Below, piece after piece: positions 49,083 through 60,352 of a DNA stretch of 64,000 nucleotides. A model generated the notes under the pieces. The model did not search any database. It worked only from the letters and a program-made list of their open reading frames with translations, and was not told the origin of the DNA. Position numbers and translations under genes: made by a program. The number at the start of each line of letters is the position of its first letter. The first letter of the stretch is position 1. Origin of the DNA: Lithospermum erythrorhizon (taxonomy: Eukaryota > Streptophyta > Magnoliopsida > Boraginales > Boraginaceae); NCBI GenBank assembly GCA_019722365.1, contig JADFUC010000359.1:1-64000 (forward strand), written 5' to 3'.

Positions 49083-50224
49083 GGTGATAATAGAAATATA
49101 GGAATATTTGTGATAGTATCCGTTGAACAATTCGATTGGCCACAACGATTAACTCATTTTAAGTTTAAGTTCGTATCACGTTGATTATGTAGTAATGTTC
49201 GTATTATGATATTCGAGATGACATTAGGGGTTGTGATGGCTTACTAGGGTACTCTCATCATCAATGTACTGATACATAATGTTCGCAGTTAACATTATTT
49301 AGTACATAGCTTTTGTCAATCGAGCCTAAGTCACACACCCACAATGAAAAGCGAGTCATAATTTAATTATAACTTCGAGAGTTTAAGAATAAACTATGTA
49401 AGAATATTGAGGAAAATTTCAATTGTGGAATTGTACTTCCATATTCGGCGAAATATGGGAAGAAAGAGCTTCCGTAATTTTTCTTTTAGGCCTTCGTTAT
49501 TTGAATATTATAACTTGTTTTGTAATACGTTTATTTTGAGAGATAAGAGTGAAAATTCTAGAACATGCTAGTATAATTCGACCAAAGGAGTTGTAGAGGA
49601 GATGAAATTCTGAAATTGTCCTAAAGGCATAATTCTAGAATATTAACTGCTTAACTCACTTTAGTGCGCTTTTATTTAGGGATAAAGTAGAGAAAATTAC
49701 AGGCAAAATATGCATGTGTTTAGTCGACTATTTAAATGCTTAAAAGGAGGTGGTAGAGGTTTTTGTTAAACACTTCACAAAAGCCTAAAAGAGCTAAGAT
49801 TTTTGAACCCTATAAATAGGTCACTTTTCATGAAGAAAATTATAAGATTCGAGCTTTTTGATGATCTAAGCAAAAGCAAAATGCTCTCTTCTCCCTCTCT
49901 CTTTTGGTCGGAGAACAGTGGGTGGGAAATTCCATTGGGTGCTTGATATCGATCATAATTGTTCAATGTTATTTTAAAGGGTTACAGTAAAACACCAGGA
50001 GAGACTTGTTCACTCGTTGGTGTGGACGATCTTAAGAGGGATGCTTTGGATGCTTTCGTGAGTGGCTTCGTCTGACATTCCAACTTTGCTACTACGCTAT
50101 TTTTATTCAGGAAGAGCGGTACACATATTTTACGTCTCTTTAATTGTGTTTATACAACTTAGTGATCATGTGATTAAGTATCAAATAGTATTGTTAGAAT
50201 ATTATTTATCCGTTAGAAACACCA
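49083..50224 (+). repeat. solo copia LTR
   Basis: Matches the LTRs at 8560 and 15735: CGTTGAACAATTCGATTG, GGGGTTGTGATGGCTTACTA, ATAATGTTCGCAGTTAACAT, ATCGAGCCTAAG.CACACA and GTCATAATTTAATTATAACT, then near the end GCGGTACACATATTTTA and ATTTATCCGTTAGAAAC. Both ends are eroded, so limits are approximate. No internal copia sequence adjoins it, so it is a solo LTR, presumably from LTR-LTR recombination. Confidence 0.6.
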
Positions 50225-50284
50225 GCAGTTCGGACCGTATACCAGTCGAACCCAATCACCATCCCGGGTCGCATGCATGGCCAG

Positions 50285-50470
50285 CGTATTGAAATCGAAC
50301 CCGAAGCTCCACTAGCTCAAGTCCATATCAGGCAAATACGTGAACTCTCGGCGTCGTGGGAGAGTCTTAAATGAGTGACCACGATCCGTTTGATAAATAT
50401 TCTTTGTACCAGGAAGGATTTCCCCGAGGATTTTGTGTCGGCCGCACATAAATAGTAAAATCTTTCTTCA
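50285..50470 (+). repeat. LTR-like 3' end, second copy
   Basis: GACCACGATCCGTTTGATAA continuing ATATTCTTTG, and later ATAAATAGTAAAATCTTTC, repeat the end of the preceding LTR-like repeat (about 48985-49064). The solo copia LTR therefore lies between two copies of this end. Confidence 0.55.
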
Positions 50471-52534
50471 CGATACAACAAGTTTATAAAAAATTTAAAA
50501 TTATAAAATATAAATCTTTTAAGAATATTAATAATATCATAACTTTCTACGAATATTATGCTTTAATACATGTAACTTCCTTCACTCGAAAATTAAATAA
50601 ATGCTGACATGACTATTTCCTATCAATTTTAATGTACCGATTTGGAAGAATCGGACTTTAGGATTTGGAAGCCAAACATGGGCAAATTATGGGGGCCATG
50701 GTGTAGAATTGTAGATGCTTTACAGATGGGACACTCGTGACATTGGCCCCACATGATTGCCCATCAGATATGCCACGGTAGATCATAGTCATCAACACCG
50801 AATCTCTTATCATGTCCCCAACCTCACCTTCCTCTAGTGATGTAACAATCCTAGTATTCTAGAGTGGTGACCTAGGGTATGAAATATGAATGATGGACTC
50901 ATTAACATATGATCGAACACTTCAATTTATTTTTATTGATATTTTTAATATTTAATACGAAATTTTAATTATAAATGATTTTAGAAAACTAAAAAAAAAA
51001 ATTGTATTTTTGAGGATTGTTTTACTGAGTTATTACACATACAATATCATTTTCAAAATAGACCAATAGCTAGGTAGGTCTATAAATTCATATAAAATTC
51101 AACATTGTATGTTACAAAATGCTACAATAAGGTTCCTAATAAAAGTGACCCGAAAATATTTCAATTCTAGTGTTGTAGAGTTTGGAATAAAATCTTTATC
51201 TAGTATATGAGAAAACTATCAATAATAATGTACATTTCATATATAGAAATATTGATTATTTGTCAAAGAGAAGATCGATGAAAAGTATTTCCACAAACAA
51301 AAAAAATGAGAGTTAAGTTATATTCATATTCTTGATATTTGATAATATTTATTAATATATAATTATATATTATAATTTCTCATGACAAATATATATATTG
51401 ATAGATAAGTGAAATATGTTATGAATAGTTGGAATGAAAAATTCTAAGCCTCCAACATTGAAAATTTAAAATCAAGATCCAAGGATGCTACATGGGTATA
51501 TGGAGATCTCGATGTAAATATTGACACGAATATTTGGAAGCTTTGATAGGATGACAAATGAGCAAAAACAGAATTTGGACATTGAAATTGGGACATTACT
51601 CAAAAGTTTTAAGGCTCTGCACACCTTCTTTCTTAGAATTGATGGTGTCATTAAATAAAATAATAATTCTCGTTTCATTCTATGAAGATCGATTACTTTA
51701 ATTATTTTTCGTTTCTCATAAGTTGTCTCATTTGATTAATTTTTACATTCATTTAAGGAAATAAGCCAACTTTAAGCAATATTAAAGTGATCACTCTTAA
51801 ATTTTTTAGAAAGTCAAAATTAAATAATTTGATCTTTATGAGATAGAGGGAGTAATAATTAAGATAAACATATAAATAATCATTATTCTCTTTAGTGATC
51901 ATGAGATATTATTAATATTAATGAGATTTTGGGTTTGAATTCTTATAATAATAATGATTAATTTTTTGAAAAAAAATACTAATCATTCTTTAATTATTGT
52001 ATCAAAATCTAGAAAGATGAGTAAACAAGAATGGAAGGAGTATAACTTTAGTATTTGTTAGAAATTAATTTTAGTAGCACTCTAGCATTTGTAACATAAG
52101 GACCTCTAGGTGATTTGCCGGATGAAGTGACCATGAACTGTAAAGGAGAATGAGGCATGTTTTGGGCGGTGACTAGGGTCCATATTGATTGACCATCTTG
52201 TTTGAGTTGATAAAATATATAGAAATAGTGACACTTTTATTGTTTCCAAAATCAATAAATTATTTTGGAGTTCATATTGCCTTCCAAACATATAAATGTC
52301 TTTTATTAACATTGAATCTTAGTTTTGATGATGCAAGCTGAAAATTATTGAAATTTAACAATATTTCACGGTCTTTGAAGTGAAACCATCTGTGTTACAA
52401 TGAAGTTTCAATTGGGAATATATATTTGAGTCTCTCAAACAGCCCACGAAAAAAAGAAAAAAAATCTCTTTTCTCTAATTCATGTGCTTAGGACCAGGTA
52501 CTTTATTGCAATTTCTGGTTATTGGATATAATAG
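50471..52534. other. AT-rich intergenic DNA, no gene seen
   Basis: No coding similarity. A weak Stowaway-like right end (GATAGAGGGAGTAATA at about 51843-51858) suggests a decayed MITE at about 51690-51856; its left end is poor. Confidence 0.45.
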
Positions 52535-54640
52535 TGTAGATATCGAAAATTTATCCAAAAAATAATTAAATTGATTAAGACAAATTAATCAAATTAATTA
52601 AGGGTGGGAAACCACTAAAAATGTATTCTTGATTAGGGTTCGATTAAACCCTAAATTCAAATCAAACCCTCGGACGAACGAGGGTTCCCGTAAATCAAGC
52701 CCCTGGAGTTAATCGAAGTCAAAAATAAGGGTTTCTACCATGTTTAACCCAAGGTTTGGGCTTCGAAATAGGGTTCCTGAGAAGCTTGATCTACTTGTTA
52801 AATGTCAATTAAAGTGGGGAGCTTAGAAAACCCCTAATTTTATTGATTAAATCGGCCGAATGGGGATGCGTTCCGAATGCCACAGCGGCTCAAAATGAAG
52901 AATCTATAAACCGAGGTTTAAAATGAAGACTCCACAAGTTTTTGTGGTTCAAAATCAAAGACTCCACAAGTTATGTGGTTTTCAAAATCAAGACTCTGAG
53001 AAGTTGTGTGGACCCAATCGACCTCAGTAAGTTTGGTGCAAAATCAAGGCTCCAAAGGTCAGGGATCGATATGAAAATCTTTTGACGCAGAAAAAACCAT
53101 GACCTTAGCCCCATAAAAGAGGCGCCCAAAGTGATTTCTTGGAGGAAAAGAAATGCTGGTATCAGACAGTCACAGATATTTTCCAAAATTCTGACGGTCA
53201 AGATGTGATGCTTTGAAATCAATGACCAATCGGAAGCAAGCATTTGAGGCCCGAGGAAACCTATAAATACCGCCCCCTATTTGGCCGACATTGCATCTAC
53301 AATTAAATAAAAAAATACACACAAGACCGCGAAATCTGAGGAAAACGATCTTTCAGAAATTTTACCAAAAGTTAAATCTTTGGAACCGCCGGTGACCAAA
53401 ACACTACGTAAATTTGGAAAATACCTCAATTGGCCATAATAGGCGCACGAAATTAAGAATTATTGCACAAAAGCGCAATAGTAGCCAGGTGAAAGCAAAA
53501 TCGATGAGAATCTAAAACAGGTTTCTCAAGAGCGGCTTCAAGTATTGGGATAAGCTCGTGGCCCACGATTCTTCAAAAACTTGGATGAACACGGGTTTGA
53601 TTCTAAATAAAATCGGTCTTAAAGGAATAAGCAGAAGCGTTAGGTCCCTATAGCTAGATTCTAGGTAGGAAACATCTTTGCTTTAAGGCCCACATGCAGT
53701 TGATCGGCATCATGTCGGAAACAAGGTTGGAGCGTTCCCACCTTCATCTTGATCATCACTCTACAGCAACAAGGATTGTTACGCCGCTATAGTGAAGCTA
53801 GAAGTGATGTTACTTCAAAGCTTAATCGAAGTCAAAGTGAGGCCAAATCTCACTAAAGTCCCACTCTCTATAGCAACAAGGCGCTACAGATTGTAATTGA
53901 AGCAAACAACGTTGCTTGTGCTTTTGCTATTTATCGCCCCCACTTACAACTCGAAGCTCGGGTCACATCTCAAATCGAAATTAATCGTGAGGCCTTAAGT
54001 TAAAATCCAACGACAAAAGGCGACCTCTCAAGCCCGCGAGTCCCACAAAGGTGAAACACCAAATCCCAAAGTCCCTGCGAGGTTTGCTGCATCGACTCAC
54101 AGTTCCACACAAAGGGTGAAGCACCAAATCCAGTCAGCTGAAAGGTTGTAGCTTATCCAACTTCTGAAGTCCCAGCGTACTTTCAAAGCAAGTCCCACGC
54201 CCAGCGTTTGCGGTAAGTCCAATGGTCTAAAAAGTGGAGCCGGAGATCGAGTCGAGAGCCGAGATCAAGTTCCTTACAACCAACACGAGAATACATTGTA
54301 AGGCTCCCGGCTTAGGACCATATCCAAGTCAGTCCAGTCTCAAGTCCATCAAGACCATGACATCTATCCAACTTCATTAGAGCTTCTATCAAATCAGTCA
54401 AATTAAATCAAATCAAATCAAGATCAGCTTCGAAGTCTGGCTCGAGCTCAAAAGCTCAAAATCAAAGCCAAGTCAAGCTTCTATCAAAGGCTGAAGTCAA
54501 GCTCAAATCAAGCAAAGACGAGACACCTCACAAATCGTCAACAACCCGCTTAGGGATCCATAGTTTGGATAGTGATCATATGATTTGATAAAACATTACA
54601 TGATTTTCACAATAGATTTTATTTTGTACTCCCTATCATA
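52535..54640 (+). repeat. long LTR-like repeat (gypsy/LARD type), plus orientation
   Basis: It begins TGTAGATATCG and is the inverted relative of 27049-30069, with the same order of landmarks: GAGGGTTCCCGTAAATCAAG, CCCCTAATTTTATTGATTAA, TATA box CTATAAATACC at 53271, GTTGGAGCGTTCC, GAAGTGATGTTACTTCAAAG, GGTTGTAGCTTATCCAAC, GCTTAGGGATCCATA. It lacks the poly(A) expansion. No gene is inside. The right edge is approximate. Confidence 0.6.
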
Positions 54641-55881
54641 AATAATAAAAATTCTTCTTTGCATTACAAATAGAATATATTAAAATGACTCATTATACTA
54701 CATAGGCTTCTTATCTATTGTAAAATATTTCATAGTATATAGTGATTGCACTTCATTCTTGGATCAATTCAAAACAACCTCCTTATTGTTATTGCAAGAT
54801 TAAAGTTGTGTACGTACTCCGTCAGCCCAAAAATCTCATAAAAAATATTGAAACATATTAATATATTCAATACAAAAAAGTGGACACCTCATTGTCCAAA
54901 GAGAGTATGATGTAAGGTAATGAAAAGTGAAAGAAGACTAATAAAGACTCCAAATGAGGTAACATTTGTACATGATGTAAGGGACCTGGCCAAATGCTTG
55001 CGTGCCAGGCCTGCTGCCAAATCAACAAAATTGGATTTTTCAAATATACTTGATGATCTTAGTAGACCACATATGCATAAAGTCATAATAAAATGAAAAT
55101 GAATCATGCCCCACCATGTAATTCCCATGAAATGAAGGGTGATAATGGAGCTTAAAGAATGTAGCTTTGCACTTTTGCTGGACAAATCAAACTAATCATA
55201 CGAGACCAAATTCTTGATAACTCAAGCTGGCTCCGCAAGATTATTAGGTTTCTTGAAAATCTTTATAGTAAATCAGGTAAAAACTATCAAGCAACAAAAT
55301 TTTCGGAATCTGAGGCTCGACGATAACTGCATTAGCATGCCATGGGGACGATATTGTCAAGGACGAGAAATCTTCGCGCTAGTCCAGAACTCCAGATGCA
55401 GAATCAATGGCATTCGATTGATGAAGATTGGACATCACGACAAGCGTTTGAACAAATCCTTTCAAAGTAGCCACAGTTTCCAAATGCAGAACGAAGTGTA
55501 ATTTTATGGAAACACTTCATGGAAGTTTCAAACATTAATTCCAAGGTTACAAATCTTAAAGAGATTTAAAAGTTATATCGAGAAATAGATGTTTCATTTC
55601 TATCCAAATTCATGCAGCAAATCCTTAATAAAAGTTTGTATTGGACCTATCCACTACACTGTTATAGAATAGTAAAAGAGGGAATATCAATTTGAAGATA
55701 TGTCTAGTCATAAAATGTGTACAGATGCGGAACATACAAATTGTGTTCTTGTTGGACAGGTCGACTTATAGGTTAGAGATCCTACTTCATGACCAGCACG
55801 TATGTATACATACGATTCAGCCACTGTGTAGGAGATGGCCATCACTGGTGGGCGCCTTCCTCCGTCCTCACTGCTCCATTC
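54641..55881. other. EMC3 3' flank and spacer
   Basis: Two Stowaway-like left termini (ACTCCCTATCATAAATAATA near 54629 and ACTCCGTCAGCCCAAAAATC near 54816) lack visible partners. The stretch next to 55882 should hold the EMC3 3' UTR. A 98-codon minus-strand frame at 54889-55185 has no recognisable family and is not called. Confidence 0.45.
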
Positions 55882-58800
55882 TTAGCTAACAAGTTTCCTT
55901 AGCACAGCTTCAGCTCGCTGCTCGAACTTTGGCATGACCCAGTCATGCTGAACCAAGTCCAAATTGTCCTTTTCAGCCCCCAAACTCTGTCAAGGAGAAG
56001 AAAAGTTAAGGCGGCTACATGGTCATTTCTGGAAAAAGAAACTATCATATGCTTGCAGGCTGCAGCTCTAGAAACCAATCAACACATGAAAAAAACGTGA
56101 GGAAATTACTTAGGGTGTCAAAAAGACAGCAAGGGCAGCATGATTTCCAGTCAAGTGTGTTATATAGATAGCTTCAAGAAGGGCTCTTGAATAAATACGA
56201 AAAAAGAAGCACCTATCATGAAGTCAATCATTCAACTACAAAACCTTTTTTAACACATTTGCCAAGCATAAAAAGGAAAGGAAAGATAAATGGTTGTCAG
56301 GGAAAATGTAACAAAACAAACAAGGGTTGCATAGTTCGCGCTAAGTATGTGGTTTATATAAGTAGGGGGGGCTTATAAGCAAAGCCTTGGAACAAATTTC
56401 TTAAAACAGCTCACATGGTGTATGGTGTAACTATGTGGTGAAGGTCCTTAAGGATTTAAGCAACCATAGAAAAAATTTCTAAAAACACCTCACACGGGCA
56501 ATAAGAAATTAACAAAGCAATAATACACTCAACAAATGTCCAATGAAAAGACCCTTTGGGGGAAACCAAAAAGACTTACCACCTCCATTTTATATGAATG
56601 ACCTAGTTGATGTTATTTGGTTATCAAGTATACGATGATCAAGTATTGTGACTAAAATAATTACTACTATTTTAGCATGGAAGATATACAAGATTTTTTC
56701 ATATTTAACATATTTTAACTTTATGAGTACATGAAATTGTATACATTTTTAAGGCAAAATCTTAAAAGTTGGAGCAAAAAGGTCAACTAGGTCTTTCAAA
56801 AAGGAAGGAGGGAGTATTTCTTTGATCACTGAAATCCAAAGACTCGGTAATTGGGAGCGGTTTAGAGAATTTTCAAACATCGACAGGTGCCTCATGGAAG
56901 ACTGGTTTGATGCCTCTGGATATCAGATTACTAGTACATGGTCCCATATACATAATACTCCTAATGAGTTTGAGTTCAAGTTACAAGTGACTGAATATAT
57001 CGAAGAACAGGCTTTGACAAGTACAAAGACGATTTTTGTTTTGGTTTAAGGAAAGTGGACAAGAGGAAAATGAAGACTACAAAATTCTTTCGAATGGACT
57101 TTCACAAAAAAGATCACGATAAAAATTCAAAATATTATTCCTCCCCATTTTCCATCCACCAGATCAAACAAGTATTAAGTGATAGGATACAAAAATAAGA
57201 GAATCATCAAGATAGGGAGACTAAAAGGCATATACACTCTGGAGTAGACGAGCATATTCAAATAATTATACCAGAAATCTACAGATGCATGGTTTAACAG
57301 AGTAAAAAGAGTTTCTGTAGCTTCAAGCTACAGGAAAATTGTCAGGAGGATCAGATTGGGACAGTAAGATATAGTATTAAGTATTAGAGATCATAAGTGA
57401 ACTAAAATACTAGATTGTAGCAACAAACCTTTGAAGCGTCAAAGCCAAATCCACCCATTTGCATCATCCGTTGAGTGTCATCGGTAGCTGCATTAGGTAC
57501 AGTATAAACATCTCACAACATTGGCACTATGTATAATAGAAATAACCGATTCAGAAGGAAATAATGGTTAAAAACTCTTTCACATGAAATAGTGTAACAT
57601 GGCACCATATTATTAGATACTAACCATTTTCTTCTCCTAAAATGAGACTGAACAAGCCCCTTAAACCGAACAAATTGAGGAAATACCTGGTGACACAAAA
57701 TAACATAAAAAGAAATTGAGGACAACACGAACTATACTGCTTAATAAGAATAGCTTTACTGAAAGGGATCGATATGAGTACCATGAACGGCTGCTCACAT
57801 AACTGACATCAACAGTACTTAGATCAATACCATTTTGTAACATTGATCTGAACCTCTGAGTAAGAGGAAATGGTATCTTTGCTGAAAACATACATTTAGA
57901 CTCATTAGCATCCACAGTGCTATAGAAACAACATGAACCAGTCAAAACAAAGTAACAAACTGATCAAAAACATATGCATTGAGGTTTAAATGTTTTAGAG
58001 AAACTTGTTCATATGCATAGTGGCAATGGTCCAGCTGTATGTAGTTATAATTCTTTTAAATCTTTCACAAGCTTCGAATGTTTAGGTTAACATATGCTGG
58101 ATGTTGGAAATAGAGACTTGTTGTAACATAAGATATACATATATATATGTGTAATATTTTTCCACCTATAGTCCTATACATAAAGAAACATCCTAACTAG
58201 AAAGACTTTTCGAGATCTTGAATCAAGACTCTTGACAAATGAATCATGGGATTCCTTTGAGGACTTAAAAAAGGGACATCAATTTATAAAAGGGGAATAC
58301 CATCTATCTCCAAGCAAGTTAATTTTTATATAGTAATCAAAATACTTGTAAACTAATATAGCAGGAAATTGTTTGTATAATGGCAACAATAAAAACATAA
58401 ATATAAAAAGAAACTAGAAGATTTCGACCATCAATGGATAAAAAATAATAATACATATAATGACCAATATACGAGATGCCTTAAAAAGGAAACTAGACGA
58501 AGTTCAATGCAAAAATCATTAAAAACGAAGCCTAAGTGAACTCACTGACCTGCAACAAAACCGGAGAAGAAAAAGTTTACCCAGGCAAAAGTAAGAGTCT
58601 GTCGCCAAGAAAGGAGAATGATCATAGATAAACTCATTTCTTAATAAGTAACAATTGCAAGAAACACAAAAAAATAGAAATAGAAAAAATAAAAATGATG
58701 GAAAAAATGTATACTTGGGGAATGATCATGGACAGGTTTTTCTTCATCATATCCATAGCCATGTTAGGATCAGAGAACATTTGTGCCTGCGCATTTTGAG

Positions 58801-60352
58801 CTTGGTCCTTCGGGACATGTAGTAATCCATTCTCCTGCAGTAGGCTTTCAACTTCAAATTCTAATAGGCATTCACGAATCAATAGAAATTACATTCTCAA
58901 ATGTTGATAGGCTTAAGCCATATAATATTTATCTTGCTCTGCTACCGGCTTGTTTACTTCATAGTTAATTTCTCGGGTAGGGACATTGTAAGAGGAAACA
59001 GTCTTAAGAATAAATAAAAAAGCATAATAAAAAATCAACGAACCTCATTGCTGTAATAGCTTTTCCTAGCGCGAAATGCCTTAGCTGGAATCAAATTTGC
59101 TCCCGCACGTAAATTCTTTGCTCTTATTACTATTTGCCTGTACATCCCAATAACTTCAATCAATCTAATTTAATTAAACTCGAATACATCCCGATTTAGA
59201 AAAATAACATATAAATATACCCAATTACTCCCTGTATCCCAAAATATTGTTGACTTTTAATTTTGAGCTCACATCTTTGATATTATATACTCCCTTCATC
59301 CCTAAAAGATCATCAACTTTGCTTTTTAATAGTTAAAATTAATAAACATTGATGACTTAATTGACACACACAACTTATATGTGAAACAAAATTATAATAT
59401 CCAAAGTAAATTATGAGGAAAGATACTATAGTTTTATATAGTTTTCACAAATATTATCAAACATAACACATTATTTGCGCTCAAAGTTGCAAAAAAAGTC
59501 AACACAGTCAAAATTAGAAATTTCACGATATTTTAGTGATGGAGTGAGTATTATTTGGTAAAAAATATACCAAAATATATTATTTCCAACTTACTTTATA
59601 ATTAACATGTCAAATTCATTCAAATCAAAGTTACTAGACTCAATCAACTCCCAAACTTTATTAATTTTGACCATTAAAATCAAAACATGACAAACATTTT
59701 GGGACACGGGTAGTAGTACATGACAATTAAAAAAAACTACATATTATATAAATAAACCAAAGATAGCATTTCCAACCAACTTCACAATTAACATAACAAT
59801 TTCGATTCAAACCAAAGTTACTACACTCAATTAACTCCCTAAATTTATAAATTATTTAGGGCGGGGGACGGGGGGTTATAATTATATTATAAACACCAAA
59901 AGTGTCAAAATTTAGGGGATGGCTGCCCCCAATGATATTTTCTAAACTCCGCCACTGGTAGTACATGACAATTAAAAAACTAAATATTAAATAAATAATT
60001 AAATATATACCAAAGATAGTATTTCCAACCAAGTTCACAATCAACATAACAATAATTTCGATTCAAAGCAAAGTTACTAGACTCAATTAGGTCCCTAAGT
60101 TTATTAATTCCGACCATTAAAATGAAAAGGTGACAATCATTTTGGGACATAGGTAATAATACACTAGTACGTGAAAATTAATAATAATAATATTACGAAC
60201 CCTTCTTTGACGATTTTGGCATCGGGGGTTTGAGAAGAGCGCATAAGTTTGGATACGAAATAACGAAGGACTCCTATTAGGACCATCACTACTGATAAAG
60301 GGATCAATACCCAATCTCTAATGGCTGTGTCCAATACCAGATCATCCCCCAT
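55882..60352 (-). CDS. EMC3: ER membrane protein complex subunit 3 (EMC3)
   Basis: Eight exons on the minus strand: 60352-60201, 59137-59044, 58834-58715, 58598-58550, 57881-57782, 57686-57625, 57487-57429 and 55986-55882. They join without a gap to 246 residues plus TAA, the length I recall for Arabidopsis EMC3. EMC3 is the Oxa1-superfamily core of the EMC, which inserts moderately hydrophobic transmembrane helices into the ER membrane. Visible marks are the family start [22 protein letters not shown]1 at about 15-33, [42 protein letters not shown]2 at about 123-139, the loop [22 protein letters not shown]3 at about 172-188, and the end [10 protein letters not shown]. All junctions obey GT-AG, but two donors are GTTCGT and one GTTTGT. 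Introns 1 and 7 carry MITEs. No frameshift or missing region is seen. Confidence 0.96.
56579..56814. mobile_element. Stowaway-like MITE in EMC3 intron 7
   Basis: 236 bp flanked by TA on both sides (56577-56578, 56815-56816). Inverted ends of about 31 bp: CCACCTCCATTTTATATGAA then TGACCTAGTTG on the left, against the inverse of CAACTAGGTCTTTCAAAAAG then GAAGGAGGGAG on the right. AT-rich interior. Confidence 0.7.
59228..59713. mobile_element. outer Stowaway-like MITE in EMC3 intron 1, split by another
   Basis: The left end CTCCCTGTATCCCAAAATAT and the right end (inverse CTACCCGTGTCCCAAAATGT) are inverted copies, with TA at each edge. Subtracting the inner element leaves about 225 bp, a normal Stowaway size. 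Confidence 0.7.
59290..59548. mobile_element. inner Stowaway-like MITE nested in the outer one
   Basis: 259 bp flanked by TA (59288-59289, 59549-59550). The left end CTCCCTTCATCCCTAAAAGA is matched by the inverse of the right end, CTCACTCCATCACTAAAATA. Confidence 0.75.
59570..60175. repeat. three tandem copies of a ~190-230-bp segment in EMC3 intron 1
   Basis: Copies at about 59570-59750, 59755-59990 and 60005-60175 share ATA.CATTTCCAACCAA.TTC, ACAATT.ACATAACAA, TCAAA.CAAAGTTACTA and ACTCAATTA. The first and third carry the outer MITE's right end (TTTTGGGACA). In the second copy that part is replaced by a ~105-bp insert (about 59850-59957) with G-rich ends and ACTCCGCCACTG. Confidence 0.65.

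Noticed and set aside
51690..51856. Stowaway MITE
   Set aside because: The right end looks like a Stowaway terminus, but the left end does not pair with it convincingly.
54889..55185. 98-codon minus-strand frame
   Set aside because: The composition is not distinctive and no family is recognised; it could be real but I cannot support it.
55214..55501. 95-codon + strand frame near EMC3
   Set aside because: No recognisable family, start context or splice support; it lies in the EMC3 3' flank.
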